Assembly (NCBI GenBank): GCA_963921825.1
Contig: OY997588.1
Span: forward strand, 137,361,203 to 137,425,202
From: Erodium maritimum
Lineage: Eukaryota > Streptophyta > Magnoliopsida > Geraniales > Geraniaceae
Direction: 5' to 3'
DNA: 64,000 bases
Below, in pieces: positions 36,745-46,845 of this stretch. Each line of letters begins with the position of its first letter. The first letter of the stretch is position 1. The notes under the pieces were generated by a model. The model was not told where the DNA came from. It made no database searches and saw nothing but the letters and a program-made list of their open reading frames with translations. The position numbers and the translations under genes were made by a program.

Positions 36745-37576
36745 GACATACGTGAGCAAATAAAAACCCTAAGGGGCTGCGCTCTCTGCGCAGCCTCCTC
36801 CCCTCCCACCCCCTCCCTCTCCTTCTCCACCATGGAACCTCTTGAATCTCCAATCTCAAAGCCCTCGTCTCCCTAACCACCGGAGTCCACTCTACCCAAA
36901 CCAGCAGGGTCCATTCTACCCATTTATGGGTGTTACGTTTTGTTTTTGTCTTTTTTGCAGTAGGTCTACTCCCACAGGTCGCTGCCCATCGTTCAATATG
37001 TTCCACGGACTCTCCCTCGACTCGTGCTACCGTTCCTGCATCGTCGGACCGACCCCGCCTTCGAGACAATAGCCACTATGGCCCCCCTGCCATTCTCCGG
37101 AATACGGGCTCCACGCGCCGTCTTCCATCTGCAGTGACCTACCGCCCCAGGGTCACCCCTCGCCGGCATGGGCCTGCTCCCTAGATGGATCTGGGATCCG
37201 GGAGGAAGAACGAGAGTTTGGGACCTACTTCACAGGCATCCAAAATCGGGACTCTCAACCCCGAACAAGTTTTTGCAGCAGGGAGATCTCGGGGATTCTA
37301 CACTAAAGGCTAATTCTCTAGTAGGTTTCACTGTTTTAGATCGAATAATCGTTTGGCTCAATAAGTTTAGGACTTTGGTTTTATTATATTTTTGTAACGT
37401 TGGATCGAGGAACTCTGTGTTCGAATCCGCGAATAAAAGCGGACTATATGTATGGAACCATGTGCGCCCGATGGGCTACGGTGGATTGGGACAAAAGATG
37501 TTATCCGGGACTGTTAGGTCCCTCCTTGTAAGAACGATTTTATCGTAATACTACTTCTTTCCCGTTTCAAAAAAAA
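36745..37576 (+). mobile_element. LINE-tailed retroposon, 0.83 kb, no reverse transcriptase
   Basis: Flanked by a perfect 13-bp duplication, TTGCATTCATGAT (36732-36744 and 37577-37589), and ending in an A-run after CCCGTTTC. The 5' part starts with an AAACCCTAAG-type leader, then a CT-rich stretch and a short ATG frame near 36831. No long ORF, endonuclease or RT is seen. Size, tail and duplication fit an internally deleted L1 or a SINE-like retroposon moved by L1. It sits between Harbinger elements 1 and 2. Confidence 0.7.
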
Positions 37577-37613
37577 TTGCATTCATGATTATACTATTTG
37601 ATTCGCCATATTA

Positions 37614-39840
37614 GAGCAACTATATCAAGCGAACCCCCCACGCGTACCACGAATCGCGTTGATGTGGTGCGTGGTTTGCGAGTCGCACGATGTAACGTGC
37701 GTGGTTTATGAACCACGAACCACATCAATGTGATCCGCAAGTCGCGGTGCGGACTGCGAACCACATCAATGTGATCCGCAAGTTGCGGTGTGAACCGCGA
37801 ACCACATTTATGGTTCGCTTGTGCGTGGTTGTGATTCACTGACGTCCAATGAGGTGGTGCAACGTGGCACGCCAACGGTAAATAAATTCGGACCGTTTGC
37901 AACGGTCCGAATTTCAGCAACAGTTATTTTAAAAAAATAATAATTAAATCAATACAAATTTAATACAAAAAAAAAAACATTCCCCTTATAAATACACTTT
38001 CCCCCATTCATCCAACCCACCTCACTTCTCTGAATATTCTCTCAACTTTCACTCTCAAATTATCCACTTCCTATCTATAAAATCCGATCAAAAATGCCCG
38101 ACGATTCAACTCAACCGTCAAATTCACTGGAGCAACAAGAGTACACGCCCGATGAAGTCAATGAAGTTGTCTACACACCTCTAGGAGGGAGCTACCAAAA
38201 AAATGTTGAACATAGATTACAACCCTATTGGTCCTTAAAACACGGAGGCTTTCACTCAATATATGCAACAACATTGGAACACTGGTACTTTGAACTTCTC
38301 GTCTTTAATTTGTTTTCATTACAAATATTTTTAAATGCATTTAATTTCATTATTTAATTTTTTAAGTTATAAATGTCGTTAAATTCAACTCATTTCATTA
38401 AATAAATTTTTATTATGTATGTTAATTAATCATCTGAACATAGGTCCAATGCAACAACCGTCCACCCCATTCAATTCTGACCAGCAACTTTCAGTCCTCC
38501 GCCTTACAACCTTGCAATCAACTATTACGGCTACCCCAATAATTGTGAGTAGCACTAACAACTTGTTGGTGGCAACAGCAGCACCCAGATGTCATCCACG
38601 TCGTCATTTGTTGACCCGAGACAACAGAGCAAGCTGGTCTCCAGACCAAAGCAAACCAAATGGCTCCCCGAGATGGACAGACTCTCGATAAAAGCTTGAC
38701 TATGCACAACCAAAGGCAAATCCCAAGATGGGAACACGTTCTAGGGCACCGTTACGAAACGATTCGTTAAAAAGAAGAATTTCAACCAGGCATATTTTGG
38801 ATGGCAAGCTGTCAAGAGCCATTGGAATAGACATGCTCCCAGAGTGCGGAGGTACATCAACCTCTTGAAGAAGGAGAAGGATCTTGATCAGAACGTATGA
38901 GGCGAAGAAAGGTACAAAGAGCGGGTCGATGAAATCTATCTAAAGACGGCGAAACCCGACGACCTGAAGCATTTCGACCTCCACCATTGTGTCGCACTAT
39001 TGGAAAACGAGGAAAAGTTATGGCTAGAGGAAGGCACGGTCGGGGTTCTACGACGACGATTGGACGAGACCGATAGTTACAACTCAACCCTACCCAAATG
39101 TTACAGCTTTAGGTGGTGACTCCAAACCTGGTGGGGGATCCTCCGATCCGATCGAGGGCCCAAGTGCCCCAATTTCCCCTCAATGTGTACAAAAGCGCCC
39201 AATTGGCAACAAGGTCGCGAAGAGGAATGGGAAGGGTGTCACAGACCGAGCAGCTGCCAACGTCCATATAGACAACGCAATGTGTGAGAAGGCCAAGCTT
39301 GTATGCGCTCTCGACAAGAAAATCGAGAAATAGTGCTATAAAATTCAAGAAGCGCAAAGCGTGGACGTGGAGGACTTGACCGAGGAGCAACATGTCAATC
39401 ACGCGAAAATGTTGTAAGTATGGTTCGCACAAGTTGAGAAGCTCAAGAAACAAATTGGCGCCCTCCAAAATTAAATTCGAAATACTTTTTATTATGAATG
39501 AATGAATGTATTATTTAGTTTTTATTCAATTTATTTTTTTTATTACTCACAATTCCAAGTTTAATTTTCATTTTAGTTAGTTTATTAATTTATTTTATCA
39601 AAAAAATCAATTTTATTTAGTATTATGTGTTTTAAATATGAATTAAACAAATTCAGCAAAAGAATAATTAATTATCCAATCAGGATCCACTGAACACTTT
39701 TACAAACCACGATCCTCATACATGATGCCCTCAATATGGAACCACCTTATTTTCAGGGGTTTGCACCCACAAATCATCCTAGTCACCACATGGTTCGCGC
39801 ACCATGATCCCCACACATGATTCCCTTGATGTATATGCTC
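37614..39840 (+). mobile_element. PIF/Harbinger element 2 (ORF1 remnant only)
   Basis: A 2227-bp element bounded by TTA (37611-37613 and 39841-39843). Its ends are GAGCAACTATATCAAGCGAA and the complementary form CCCTTGATGTATATGCTC. The left subterminal region has GCGAACCACATC-type repeats. A TATAAATAC box near 37989 and an ATG at 38094 follow. No transposase is present. The same TTA at its right end serves as the left target duplication of element 3. Confidence 0.8.
38094..39470 (+). pseudogene. Harbinger ORF1 (Myb/trihelix-like, NAM-associated) remnant
   Basis: From MPDDSTQPSNSLEQQEYTPD the plus strand keeps pieces of a Harbinger ORF1 protein in more than one frame. One is KAWLCTTKGKSQDGNTF, then FGWQAVKSHWNRHAPRVRRY, INLLKKEKDL and LKHFDLHHCVALLENEEKLW. 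These match the order trihelix/SANT-like DNA-binding domain then NAM-associated C-terminal domain found in the second protein of plant PIF/Harbinger elements, which helps the transposase enter the nucleus and bind the ends. Several stops and frame changes show it is dead. Confidence 0.65.
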
Positions 39841-39843
39841 TTA

Positions 39844-40723
39844 GAGCATGTACAGTGAGGGGATCATGTGTGAGGATCATGATGTGCAATCATGTGGTGA
39901 CTAGGATGATTTGTGGATGTGAACCCCTAAAACTGAGCTGGTTCCACAGTGAGGGGATAATGGGTTGCAGAAGTGTTGAGTGCATGCTGGCTGAATAATT
40001 AATTATTCTTTTGCTGAATTTATTTAATTAATATTTAAAACAATAAGTACTAAATAAAATATTAAAACTAATTAATTAATAAATAAAATGAAATGAAAAA
40101 CTAATTAATAAATAAAATTAATCAACTAAAATGGATAATTAAACTTGAAATTTCATTACTCCCCGAATAATACATCAAATTACAATGCTTTTGGTACATC
40201 AAATTTATTAAGGAATCATCTCACTCGTCGTCGTCTGAGTCATGGTAAGTCGCTCCAAACCGACCCCATATGTGCTCAAGAAGGTCATCTTGGAGTTGTC
40301 GTTGGGTATGATCATTTTGTCGGTCCTTCGTAGGAAGCGTTGATCCCAAGCACGAAGATCGGCTTCCAACTCCTCCATCGTTTGAGCCTCGTCGTCGGAC
40401 ATTGTCCTCATCAAATTATTTTTTAAGTGTTTTTGTATTTATTTTTAATTTTAAAAAGTAATCGTTTCAGATCGTTTCACCAACGGTCTGATTTTTTTTC
40501 CTCGAGTAAGCCACGTGTTGCGTGATGATTTGTCGCACCAAACCACGCACTGCAAACTAGCGAACCATAAAAGTGATTCGCAGTTCGCACCACGAATCAC
40601 GACTCGCATGATTGTGGTTCGCGGTTCGCAAATCACGCACACCACAACGTGCGAACCGCGAATCACAAAAATGTGAATCGTGATTCGTGGGTTCGGGACA
40701 TGGTTTGCACGGTGTGGATGCTC
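39844..40723 (-). mobile_element. PIF/Harbinger element 3 (internally deleted transposase)
   Basis: An 880-bp element with TTA on each side (39841-39843 and 40724-40726) and inverted ends GAGCATGTACA and GTGTGGATGCTC. Its left end is an inverted, diverged copy of the right end of element 2, and its right end has the same GCGAACC subterminal motifs as element 2's left end. The two therefore belong to one family in opposite orientation. It encodes only the two tips of a transposase on the minus strand. Confidence 0.8.
40209..40414 (-). pseudogene. Harbinger transposase tips joined by internal deletion
   Basis: The minus strand begins MMRTMSDDEAQTMEELEADL, like the MSDDE start of element 1's transposase. 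In another frame it ends with QLQDDLLEHIWGRFGATYHD and DSDDDE, matching the element 1 C-terminus QLQNDLMEHLWGRFGVGFHD. Everything between, including the catalytic triad, is missing. This is the usual internal deletion that makes MITE-like derivatives. Confidence 0.75.
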
Positions 40724-40726
40724 TTA

Positions 40727-41105
40727 GGATCACAGAGTCGCGGGGGATATTTTCACCATAGGAGGCGACTCACTGGGGGTGATCCTCGGCCTCTACTCTA
40801 CTCCAACCTATTAGGTTCATGACGATACATATCAGATACATCCCTAGCAGGCTATAGGACTACATATGGTTAGAATAGGTGGGGTTTGGGGGAGTACCCA
40901 CTCATTTGGCGTTGTCCCACAGGCTTGCTCCTTCTTCATTCCTCGGTTATAATGTGGGCTTGATTGTTCCAATCGCACGACATACGTGATCCTCTTTGGA
41001 ATGTTATCATACCCCACTACGCCCGTTACAAGCTCTCGTTGTGAGAGCAAGATGTTTTTCATCCAACTTAGCATGGTTTAGAGTTATGTTTTCTTATTGT
41101 TTGTA
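40727..41105. other. Unassigned 0.37 kb stretch
   Basis: The base composition is less AT-rich than its surroundings. A minus-strand frame contains NIPKRITYVVRLEQSSPHYN, but I do not recognise a family. It may be a fragment of an organelle insertion or an old transposon. It ends at the target duplication of the next MITE. Confidence 0.3.
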
Positions 41106-42009
41106 GGGTTATATACTTTTTGGTACCCAAATGTTTCGTCCACGAACGATTTGGTACCCTTATGTTTCAAATGACCAATTTGGTACCCTTTTGATTTGTC
41201 CACGGACGGAATTGACATATTCCGTTAGAAAACTAACAGAATATTCCTCTAAGTTTGTCATGTGCAGTTAAGTGGGGTGTGAAATGACGATTGTACCCTT
41301 TCTTATTTTAAGCTTATAAATTTGATAGACAAAATTACCGGTATACCCTTAGTTATAATACAATAAATAAAAAAATAATTAAAAAATTAAAAATAAAAAT
41401 AAAAATAAATAAAAAAATAAATAAATATAAAATTTAAACATTATGAAAAATAAAAAAATTAAAGATTTAAAAATAAAAAAATAAAAATAAAAAGATTGAA
41501 TAAAAAATTATAAAAAATAAAAAATAAAAAATTATAAAATAAATAAATAAATAGATTATTTTGATAAGAAAAATGAAATTTAAAAATATAACAAAATATT
41601 AATTATAAATTATTCATAAAATTTAAAAATAATTATTACTTATTTAAAAAAATATTAAATAAGAAATTCGAAAAATATATTAAAATAAAAAATTTATAAA
41701 AAAATAATTCAATAAAATAAAATAAATTTATTTATTTTTTGAAAAAATAAAAACTTATTATAAAATAAGTTTAAATATAAAGTCAAAAGTCAATATAAGG
41801 GTAAATGGTCATTTTACATTAAAGTCAAAAGTCAACTAAATCAATGTAAGGGTAAAATGGTCATTTCACATTATTATGTTAGTTTTTTAATCTCATTAAG
41901 TGAAATCGTTCGTGGACAGAACATTAGCGTACCAAATTGGAATAAAAATTCATAAGGATACCTAATCGTTCGTGGACGAAACATTTGGATACCAAAAAGT
42001 ATATAACCT
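41106..42009. mobile_element. Mutator-like MITE, 0.9 kb
   Basis: Starts GGGTTATATACTTTTTGGTA with inner CGTCCACGAACGA and ends with the complement. The 9-bp duplication TTGTTTGTA is perfect (41097-41105 and 42010-42018). The interior (about 41340-41780) is almost pure A/T. It is non-coding. The same terminal family, including the inner AGAAAACTAACGGAATATTC-like block, recurs at 59210. Confidence 0.85.
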
Positions 42010-42018
42010 TTGTTTGTA

Positions 42019-42510
42019 TTATTATGGGGAAATATCATAAAGTCGCCTATACGTATACGCAAAAATCAAATAAAACACAAAATTACCATTTTATCATTGG
42101 GCCCGTATATACCCAACTTTTATCATCTCAGATTTTCTATTACTTTTTTTGTTTTTTTTTTTGTTAAAAAGATGAAAATGCCTCTCACTATTCAAATAAA
42201 CTAGAAGATGGATATGTATCCACACGAAACATAAAAAATGAGATTTAACACTTCAATAACTAATCAGTCACATGCAAACACAGGAAGGGAATATACTGAA
42301 AGACAAGATGAGTCCTATGGATTTTCTTGTGACAATAGCCAACATTGTGAAATCCAATGGACCCTTGCTAGACAACATGATCAAACTAAACCCGAGGTAA
42401 AAAAAGAACTAAAAGCAAGGACCTCAAAAGAAGTATGACGAATTCGTTAAGCCAATAAGTTTGATCAACTAACATAGTTCATTTTCTATGTCTATAGTAA
42501 AGCGGGTATC
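42019..42510 (+). mobile_element. Left flank of copia fossil 2 (tentative)
   Basis: AT-rich DNA with short frames that ends at the insertion point of the gypsy element. Continuity with the copia-like sequence to the right of that element (53095 onward) is inferred only from the target duplication; no clear copia motif is visible on this side. Confidence 0.3.
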
Positions 42511-44284
42511 AAGATTGTAAGAACCGCTGCCGGTCAACGCCAGTCAAATAGGCGAAAAACAGGAAAATTTAAAAAAATTGGACATACACTTAAATGAACC
42601 TAAATTTGACCCCGAGGGTCATACCAGACTTAAGTTGACCCTGATATCGACCAAAGTGAGTTCCGGGGGACTCAGGGCAACTTTCTGACCAATTTGGGAA
42701 AGGTTGACTTTTCGCTGGAAAAGTCAACCGAGCAACGTTTTGGTCCGTTCGAGGCTCGTTTTGGATCCAAAAAGCTTAGCCGTCGTCACAGCGGTCTTAG
42801 TAGAGCCGTTTCCTTGTAGCCCGTGAAGTTTTGTAATTTCTTGGAAAAAGTGCTCGCTCGGGGCCCGAGACGGCCGAATTTCGCGAATCTGACTGAAAAA
42901 TATCGAGGAGATATTTTCCAAAAGGTGTGGGACCCACTTGCCACATGTCAATTATGTGGTGGTGTTAGGTTTTTTTGAACAAAACTAAAGTAAATGAAAG
43001 TTGAAGTTAGTTTTGTAAATATGGAAAGGTGGTGTGATTTTGAAACAAACAAAAGGGGATGGCAGAGTAAGTGTTCGACCATTGTTCAAAAAATAGAAGA
43101 AAAAAAAGTTTATAGAGAGAAAATAAGAGAGAAGGAGGAAATAAAAAGAGAAGGGGGTTTTAGGGTTTTGCTATTTCCCGACGATCCAACCGGTGGATCG
43201 TCTCAGCGATCAAGGAATCGAGCTCCCATCGTCATTACCTACGATGAGTACCCTTTCGATTTTTGTTTTGGTACGTTTAAAGTTTAGGGTTTGGGTTAAA
43301 ACTAGTAGTTTATGGATGAGTTGAGGTGTGGGGTTCGTTGGAGACGTTTTGGAGCGAAAGATGAACGTTTTCCGGTGACCGGAGGCTCGGGGGAGCTCCG
43401 GCCACCGTGTATTGTGGCTGCCGGAGTTGGGGTGGTGGCTGGCCGGAGCTAGGACCGGCCACCACCATGGTGAACCGGCCCAAAACCGGCCCAACCACCG
43501 TCGGGTCTTAAGGGCCGGGTGGGGCCCACATGCTCGGGTATCGGGTTTTCGTGTTCGGGTGGTTTAGGACGATCCCCAAGTCGTTAATCCACACCCGGAA
43601 CGAATTTTGGAATTAATTTGTAAAAGTTGTAAATAACGGGCTTAGAAACTTCAATTGCGAATTAAAATCCTCGGAAGTCGGAAATTGATTCCGTCGATTG
43701 CGTTGGAACCCTTGAATTATTCTAAGATAGTAGAAACGAAAACGGGAATTTTTGGATCCCCGGAAGGGCGTTTTCAAAACCCGGGCAGATTCGCCGGGCC
43801 GAGCGAATCGGGCCTTTCCGGGTCCATTTTGGACAATGTCGAGTAATTGGGAAGTTTGGGAGTGATCGACATTGTCGGGGTTGCATTTGGGCGTCAAGTG
43901 TATTAAAATTCAATTTATGCCTGCGAACTTAAAAGTGTTTTAAATTGTGTTCTTATTAGATCGTGTCACCGACATAGAAAAGGGAAAGCTAGGCGAGTGA
44001 TCGTGATCACGCAGGAGCTTGGTCGTGAGCTTTTGGGGAAAGCGTACGAGGTAGGGAAAAGTAGCCGGATCTCGGCCCCGACTATGGAAAGTTAACAGTA
44101 GAAATGCATGTGACACTTGGGTGTCGTGGGTTAAGTAAGTTTATCGAACAATAGAAAGGTAGGCGACACCGGGTGGTGTCGTATGATACGGGAACGTATC
44201 GAACAATAGAAATGCATGTGACACTTAGTAGTGTCGTAGGAGCAGTAAACTTATCGATATTAGAATTAATGGAGGCATTTGGTT

Positions 44285-44580
44285 ATGCCCGGAGGTTGAT
44301 TGTATTGTTGGTGTCTTGGGTGGCCATGAGTGCCCGAGGGGTTGTTAAACCCGTATTTTACTGTTGGTGTGTCTTGGGTGGCCATGAGTGCCCGTGGGGT
44401 TGTTAAACCCGTATTTTACTGTTGGTGTGTCTTGGGTGGCCATGAGTGCCCGTGGGGTTGTTGAACCCGTGTTTTACTATTGGTGTGTCTTGGGTGGCCA
44501 TGAGTGCCCGTGGGGTTGTTGAACCCGTGTTTTACTGTTGGTGTCTTGGGTGGCCATGAGTGCTTGTGGAGTGTTAAACC
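44285..44580. repeat. 58-bp minisatellite, 5 units (5' LTR)
   Basis: The unit contains TCTTGGGTGGCCATGAGTGC then CCGTGGGGTTGTTAAACCCG and TATTTTAC. Five units are here, against eight in the 3' LTR. Confidence 0.9.
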
Positions 44581-44644
44581 GGTGTTGTTGCTGTTTGTTG
44601 AACTTTGCTTGTGATTGTGATTGTGGTTGCCTGAGGATGGGGTG

Positions 44645-44815
44645 TGACAGGTCGACCGCCTGATCCGATTGTGTGTCGGGAAAAGTGCGACAGGTCGACC
44701 GCCTGATCCGACCGTCGTGTTGGGAAAAGTGCAACAGGTCAACCGCCTGATCCGACCGTCGTGTCGGGAAAAGTGCGACAGGTCAATCGCCTGATCCGAC
44801 TGCGTGTCGGGAAAA
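44645..44815. repeat. About 43-bp minisatellite, 4 units (5' LTR)
   Basis: The unit contains GACAGGTCGACCGCCTGATC, then CGACCGTCGTGTCGGGAAAA. Four units are here, against three in the 3' LTR. Confidence 0.85.
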
Positions 44816-45400
44816 GTTGCGTGGGCATTGAGCATCTGGAGTGCGATCCTTTGCGATCTTGTTTGGTGTGCGATCCTTTGTGATCTTGGGTGTTGCGTGG
44901 TTATCTTTCGCGTCTTTGGAGGAAGTCGTAATCGTTGTGCCGGGTCTACAATACGTTCCGAGTGTTGAGTCGGTTGGGGAAAGTAACAGTTGTGTGTCAG
45001 TCGGGTTACTTGAGTTAGGGATAGTAGTCCCCGGTGTTGGGTTCGTTGTTGGTGTTACCGGCATTGTCTGCTAGTATGCCGTAGTCAGTCTGTTATCCGT
45101 GGTGGTGAGCGAACGCTCACCCCTAGCTGCTTTTCCTACAGGTACTGGTCGCGGGACGGACTAGGTGAGCTCTCGAAGCTTGAAGAGCTGGGAGCGGGAG
45201 TCCGGGTTTCCTTTTGAGTCTAGCGACGTACGCCTTGTATTTTGTCCGCTTGTTGGGACGTACTTTTTAGTTGTAAATTATTATTTTGATTAACTAAATA
45301 GTGATTTTAAGCGATTTATTTAAAAGGTTTGAAAATGGTTTTTACTGTTTTATCGTTCGCGTTCTGGGTTCGGTTCTACTGAATTTGGGGCGTGACAGCT

Positions 45401-45412
45401 TGGTATCAGAGC
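45401..45412 (+). other. Primer binding site (tRNA-iMet) of the gypsy fossil
   Basis: TGGTATCAGAGC lies three bases after the 5' LTR end, the standard plant initiator-tRNA-Met primer site. Confidence 0.9.
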
Positions 45413-46845
45413 GCGAGGTTTCACACCTCGGATTGTACGTCAATTAGGTGGGGAGAGTCGAAGTCTCGTCGTTGGGTGCGCAAGTCGGAAACCGTGCGTA
45501 GACCCGTAGGGACATGAGTCCTGTTTGTGATTGTGTGTATGTGCAATATTATTATTACTGACATACTGATTGTGTGTTGATGCGTGAAAAGTTTTTAAGC
45601 TGTCGCGACTCGACTCAGGAGCGCTCCTGTAGTTGAACGTGACGGTGTTGACATCAAGTGGGTACAATGTAGTTCGGGGACGCCTGGACCGGGTCGTAAC
45701 TATGTGATGTCAAGAAATGAGGTTTTATAATGAAAAGGAGAAATTTTTAAAATTGGTTGGCCCTGTGGGCGTGTGTTTTAAAATTGGTTGGCCCTATGGG
45801 CGTGTTTTTGAATTGGTTGGCCCTGTGGGCGTGTGTTTGAATTGGTTGGTCCGGTGGCCGTGTGTTTAAATTGGTTGGCCCGGTGGGCGTGTTTTGATTT
45901 TTGGTTGGCCTTGTCGGCTTGTGTTTGAGGTTGGGTGACTTGAATTTGTCTGTGAGTCGTTGTGCGTGTGGTCGGTAATTTGGTGATCGAGCGTGTGTGA
46001 CGCTTAAAACTGTTTTTGGGGTTAAAAAGGGGTAAAAATCGAGTCTTAAACAATTTTTGGAAATAGGCTTGCGCAAGCGTCACGGACCCTGTCACGGATC
46101 CATGACGGAGCAGCGCGTTTTGGCGAGTTTTGGGCCTTCGTCACGACTCCGTGACCCCAACCGTGACGGGGTCTGTCACGGATCCGTGATTCTTGTCTCG
46201 TTCCACCGTCTTGATTGTGCAATTTGAGTGTTGGTTTTGCGTTGCTGTGTTCACGGTTGTGTTGGTTGTAGAGGTCGTAAGTTCGATGTTAAAGGGTGAG
46301 GTCTTGGATTCGAGACTCATCAATAACCTACGGTAGTGATACAACGCCTCGGTGTGAGAGTCTCACCACGGAGAGGGGTTAAGGTTGATGCGTTGCGGCG
46401 CCATACGAACTAGGTTTCCCCTATGTGAACGGGTGTTCGAGTTTTCCCTCGCGTGAACGGGTGGTTTGAGGTTTCCTTCACGTGAGTGGGTTATTCGAGG
46501 TTTCCCTCACGTGAACGGGTGGTTTGAGGTTTCCTTCACGTGAATGAGTTATTTGAGGTCCCCTACATGATTGAGTAACTAGGGTATCGAGTTTGTGAGC
46601 AATAGTGGCTTGCGGAATTGAGAATAGGATCCCCGTTGAGGTTTCCCTACGTGATCGGGTAATTGGGGTAGTGAGGTTGTGAGCAATAGTGATTTGCTGA
46701 ATTGAGAACATAATCCCCGTTTCGAGGTTCCCCTTACGTGAGAGAGTATTTGAGGTATTAATGGCTTGAGCAGTGTGACGTTTTGGTATCAGGTTTTGAG
46801 GTAGTGGTTTACCCTGGTTAGATTGGGGACGAGTGGCGAGTACTG

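Larger units (their letters stand above)
42516..45397 (+). repeat. 5' LTR of the gypsy fossil (2882 bp)
   Basis: It matches the 3' LTR along its whole length. It contains five units of a 58-bp minisatellite and four of a roughly 43-bp one. Confidence 0.93.

Noticed and set aside
42994-43300. Frame starting MKVEVSFVNMERWCDFETNK and its copy at 50555
   Set aside because: It is part of the duplicated LTR leader, its reading differs between the two LTRs, and no family is recognised.
45740-46100. Repeated TTGGTTGGCCCTGTGGGCGT blocks as a possible CRISPR-like array
   Set aside because: The units are directly tandem without unique spacers of constant size and lie in the untranslated part of a gypsy element; this is a minisatellite.
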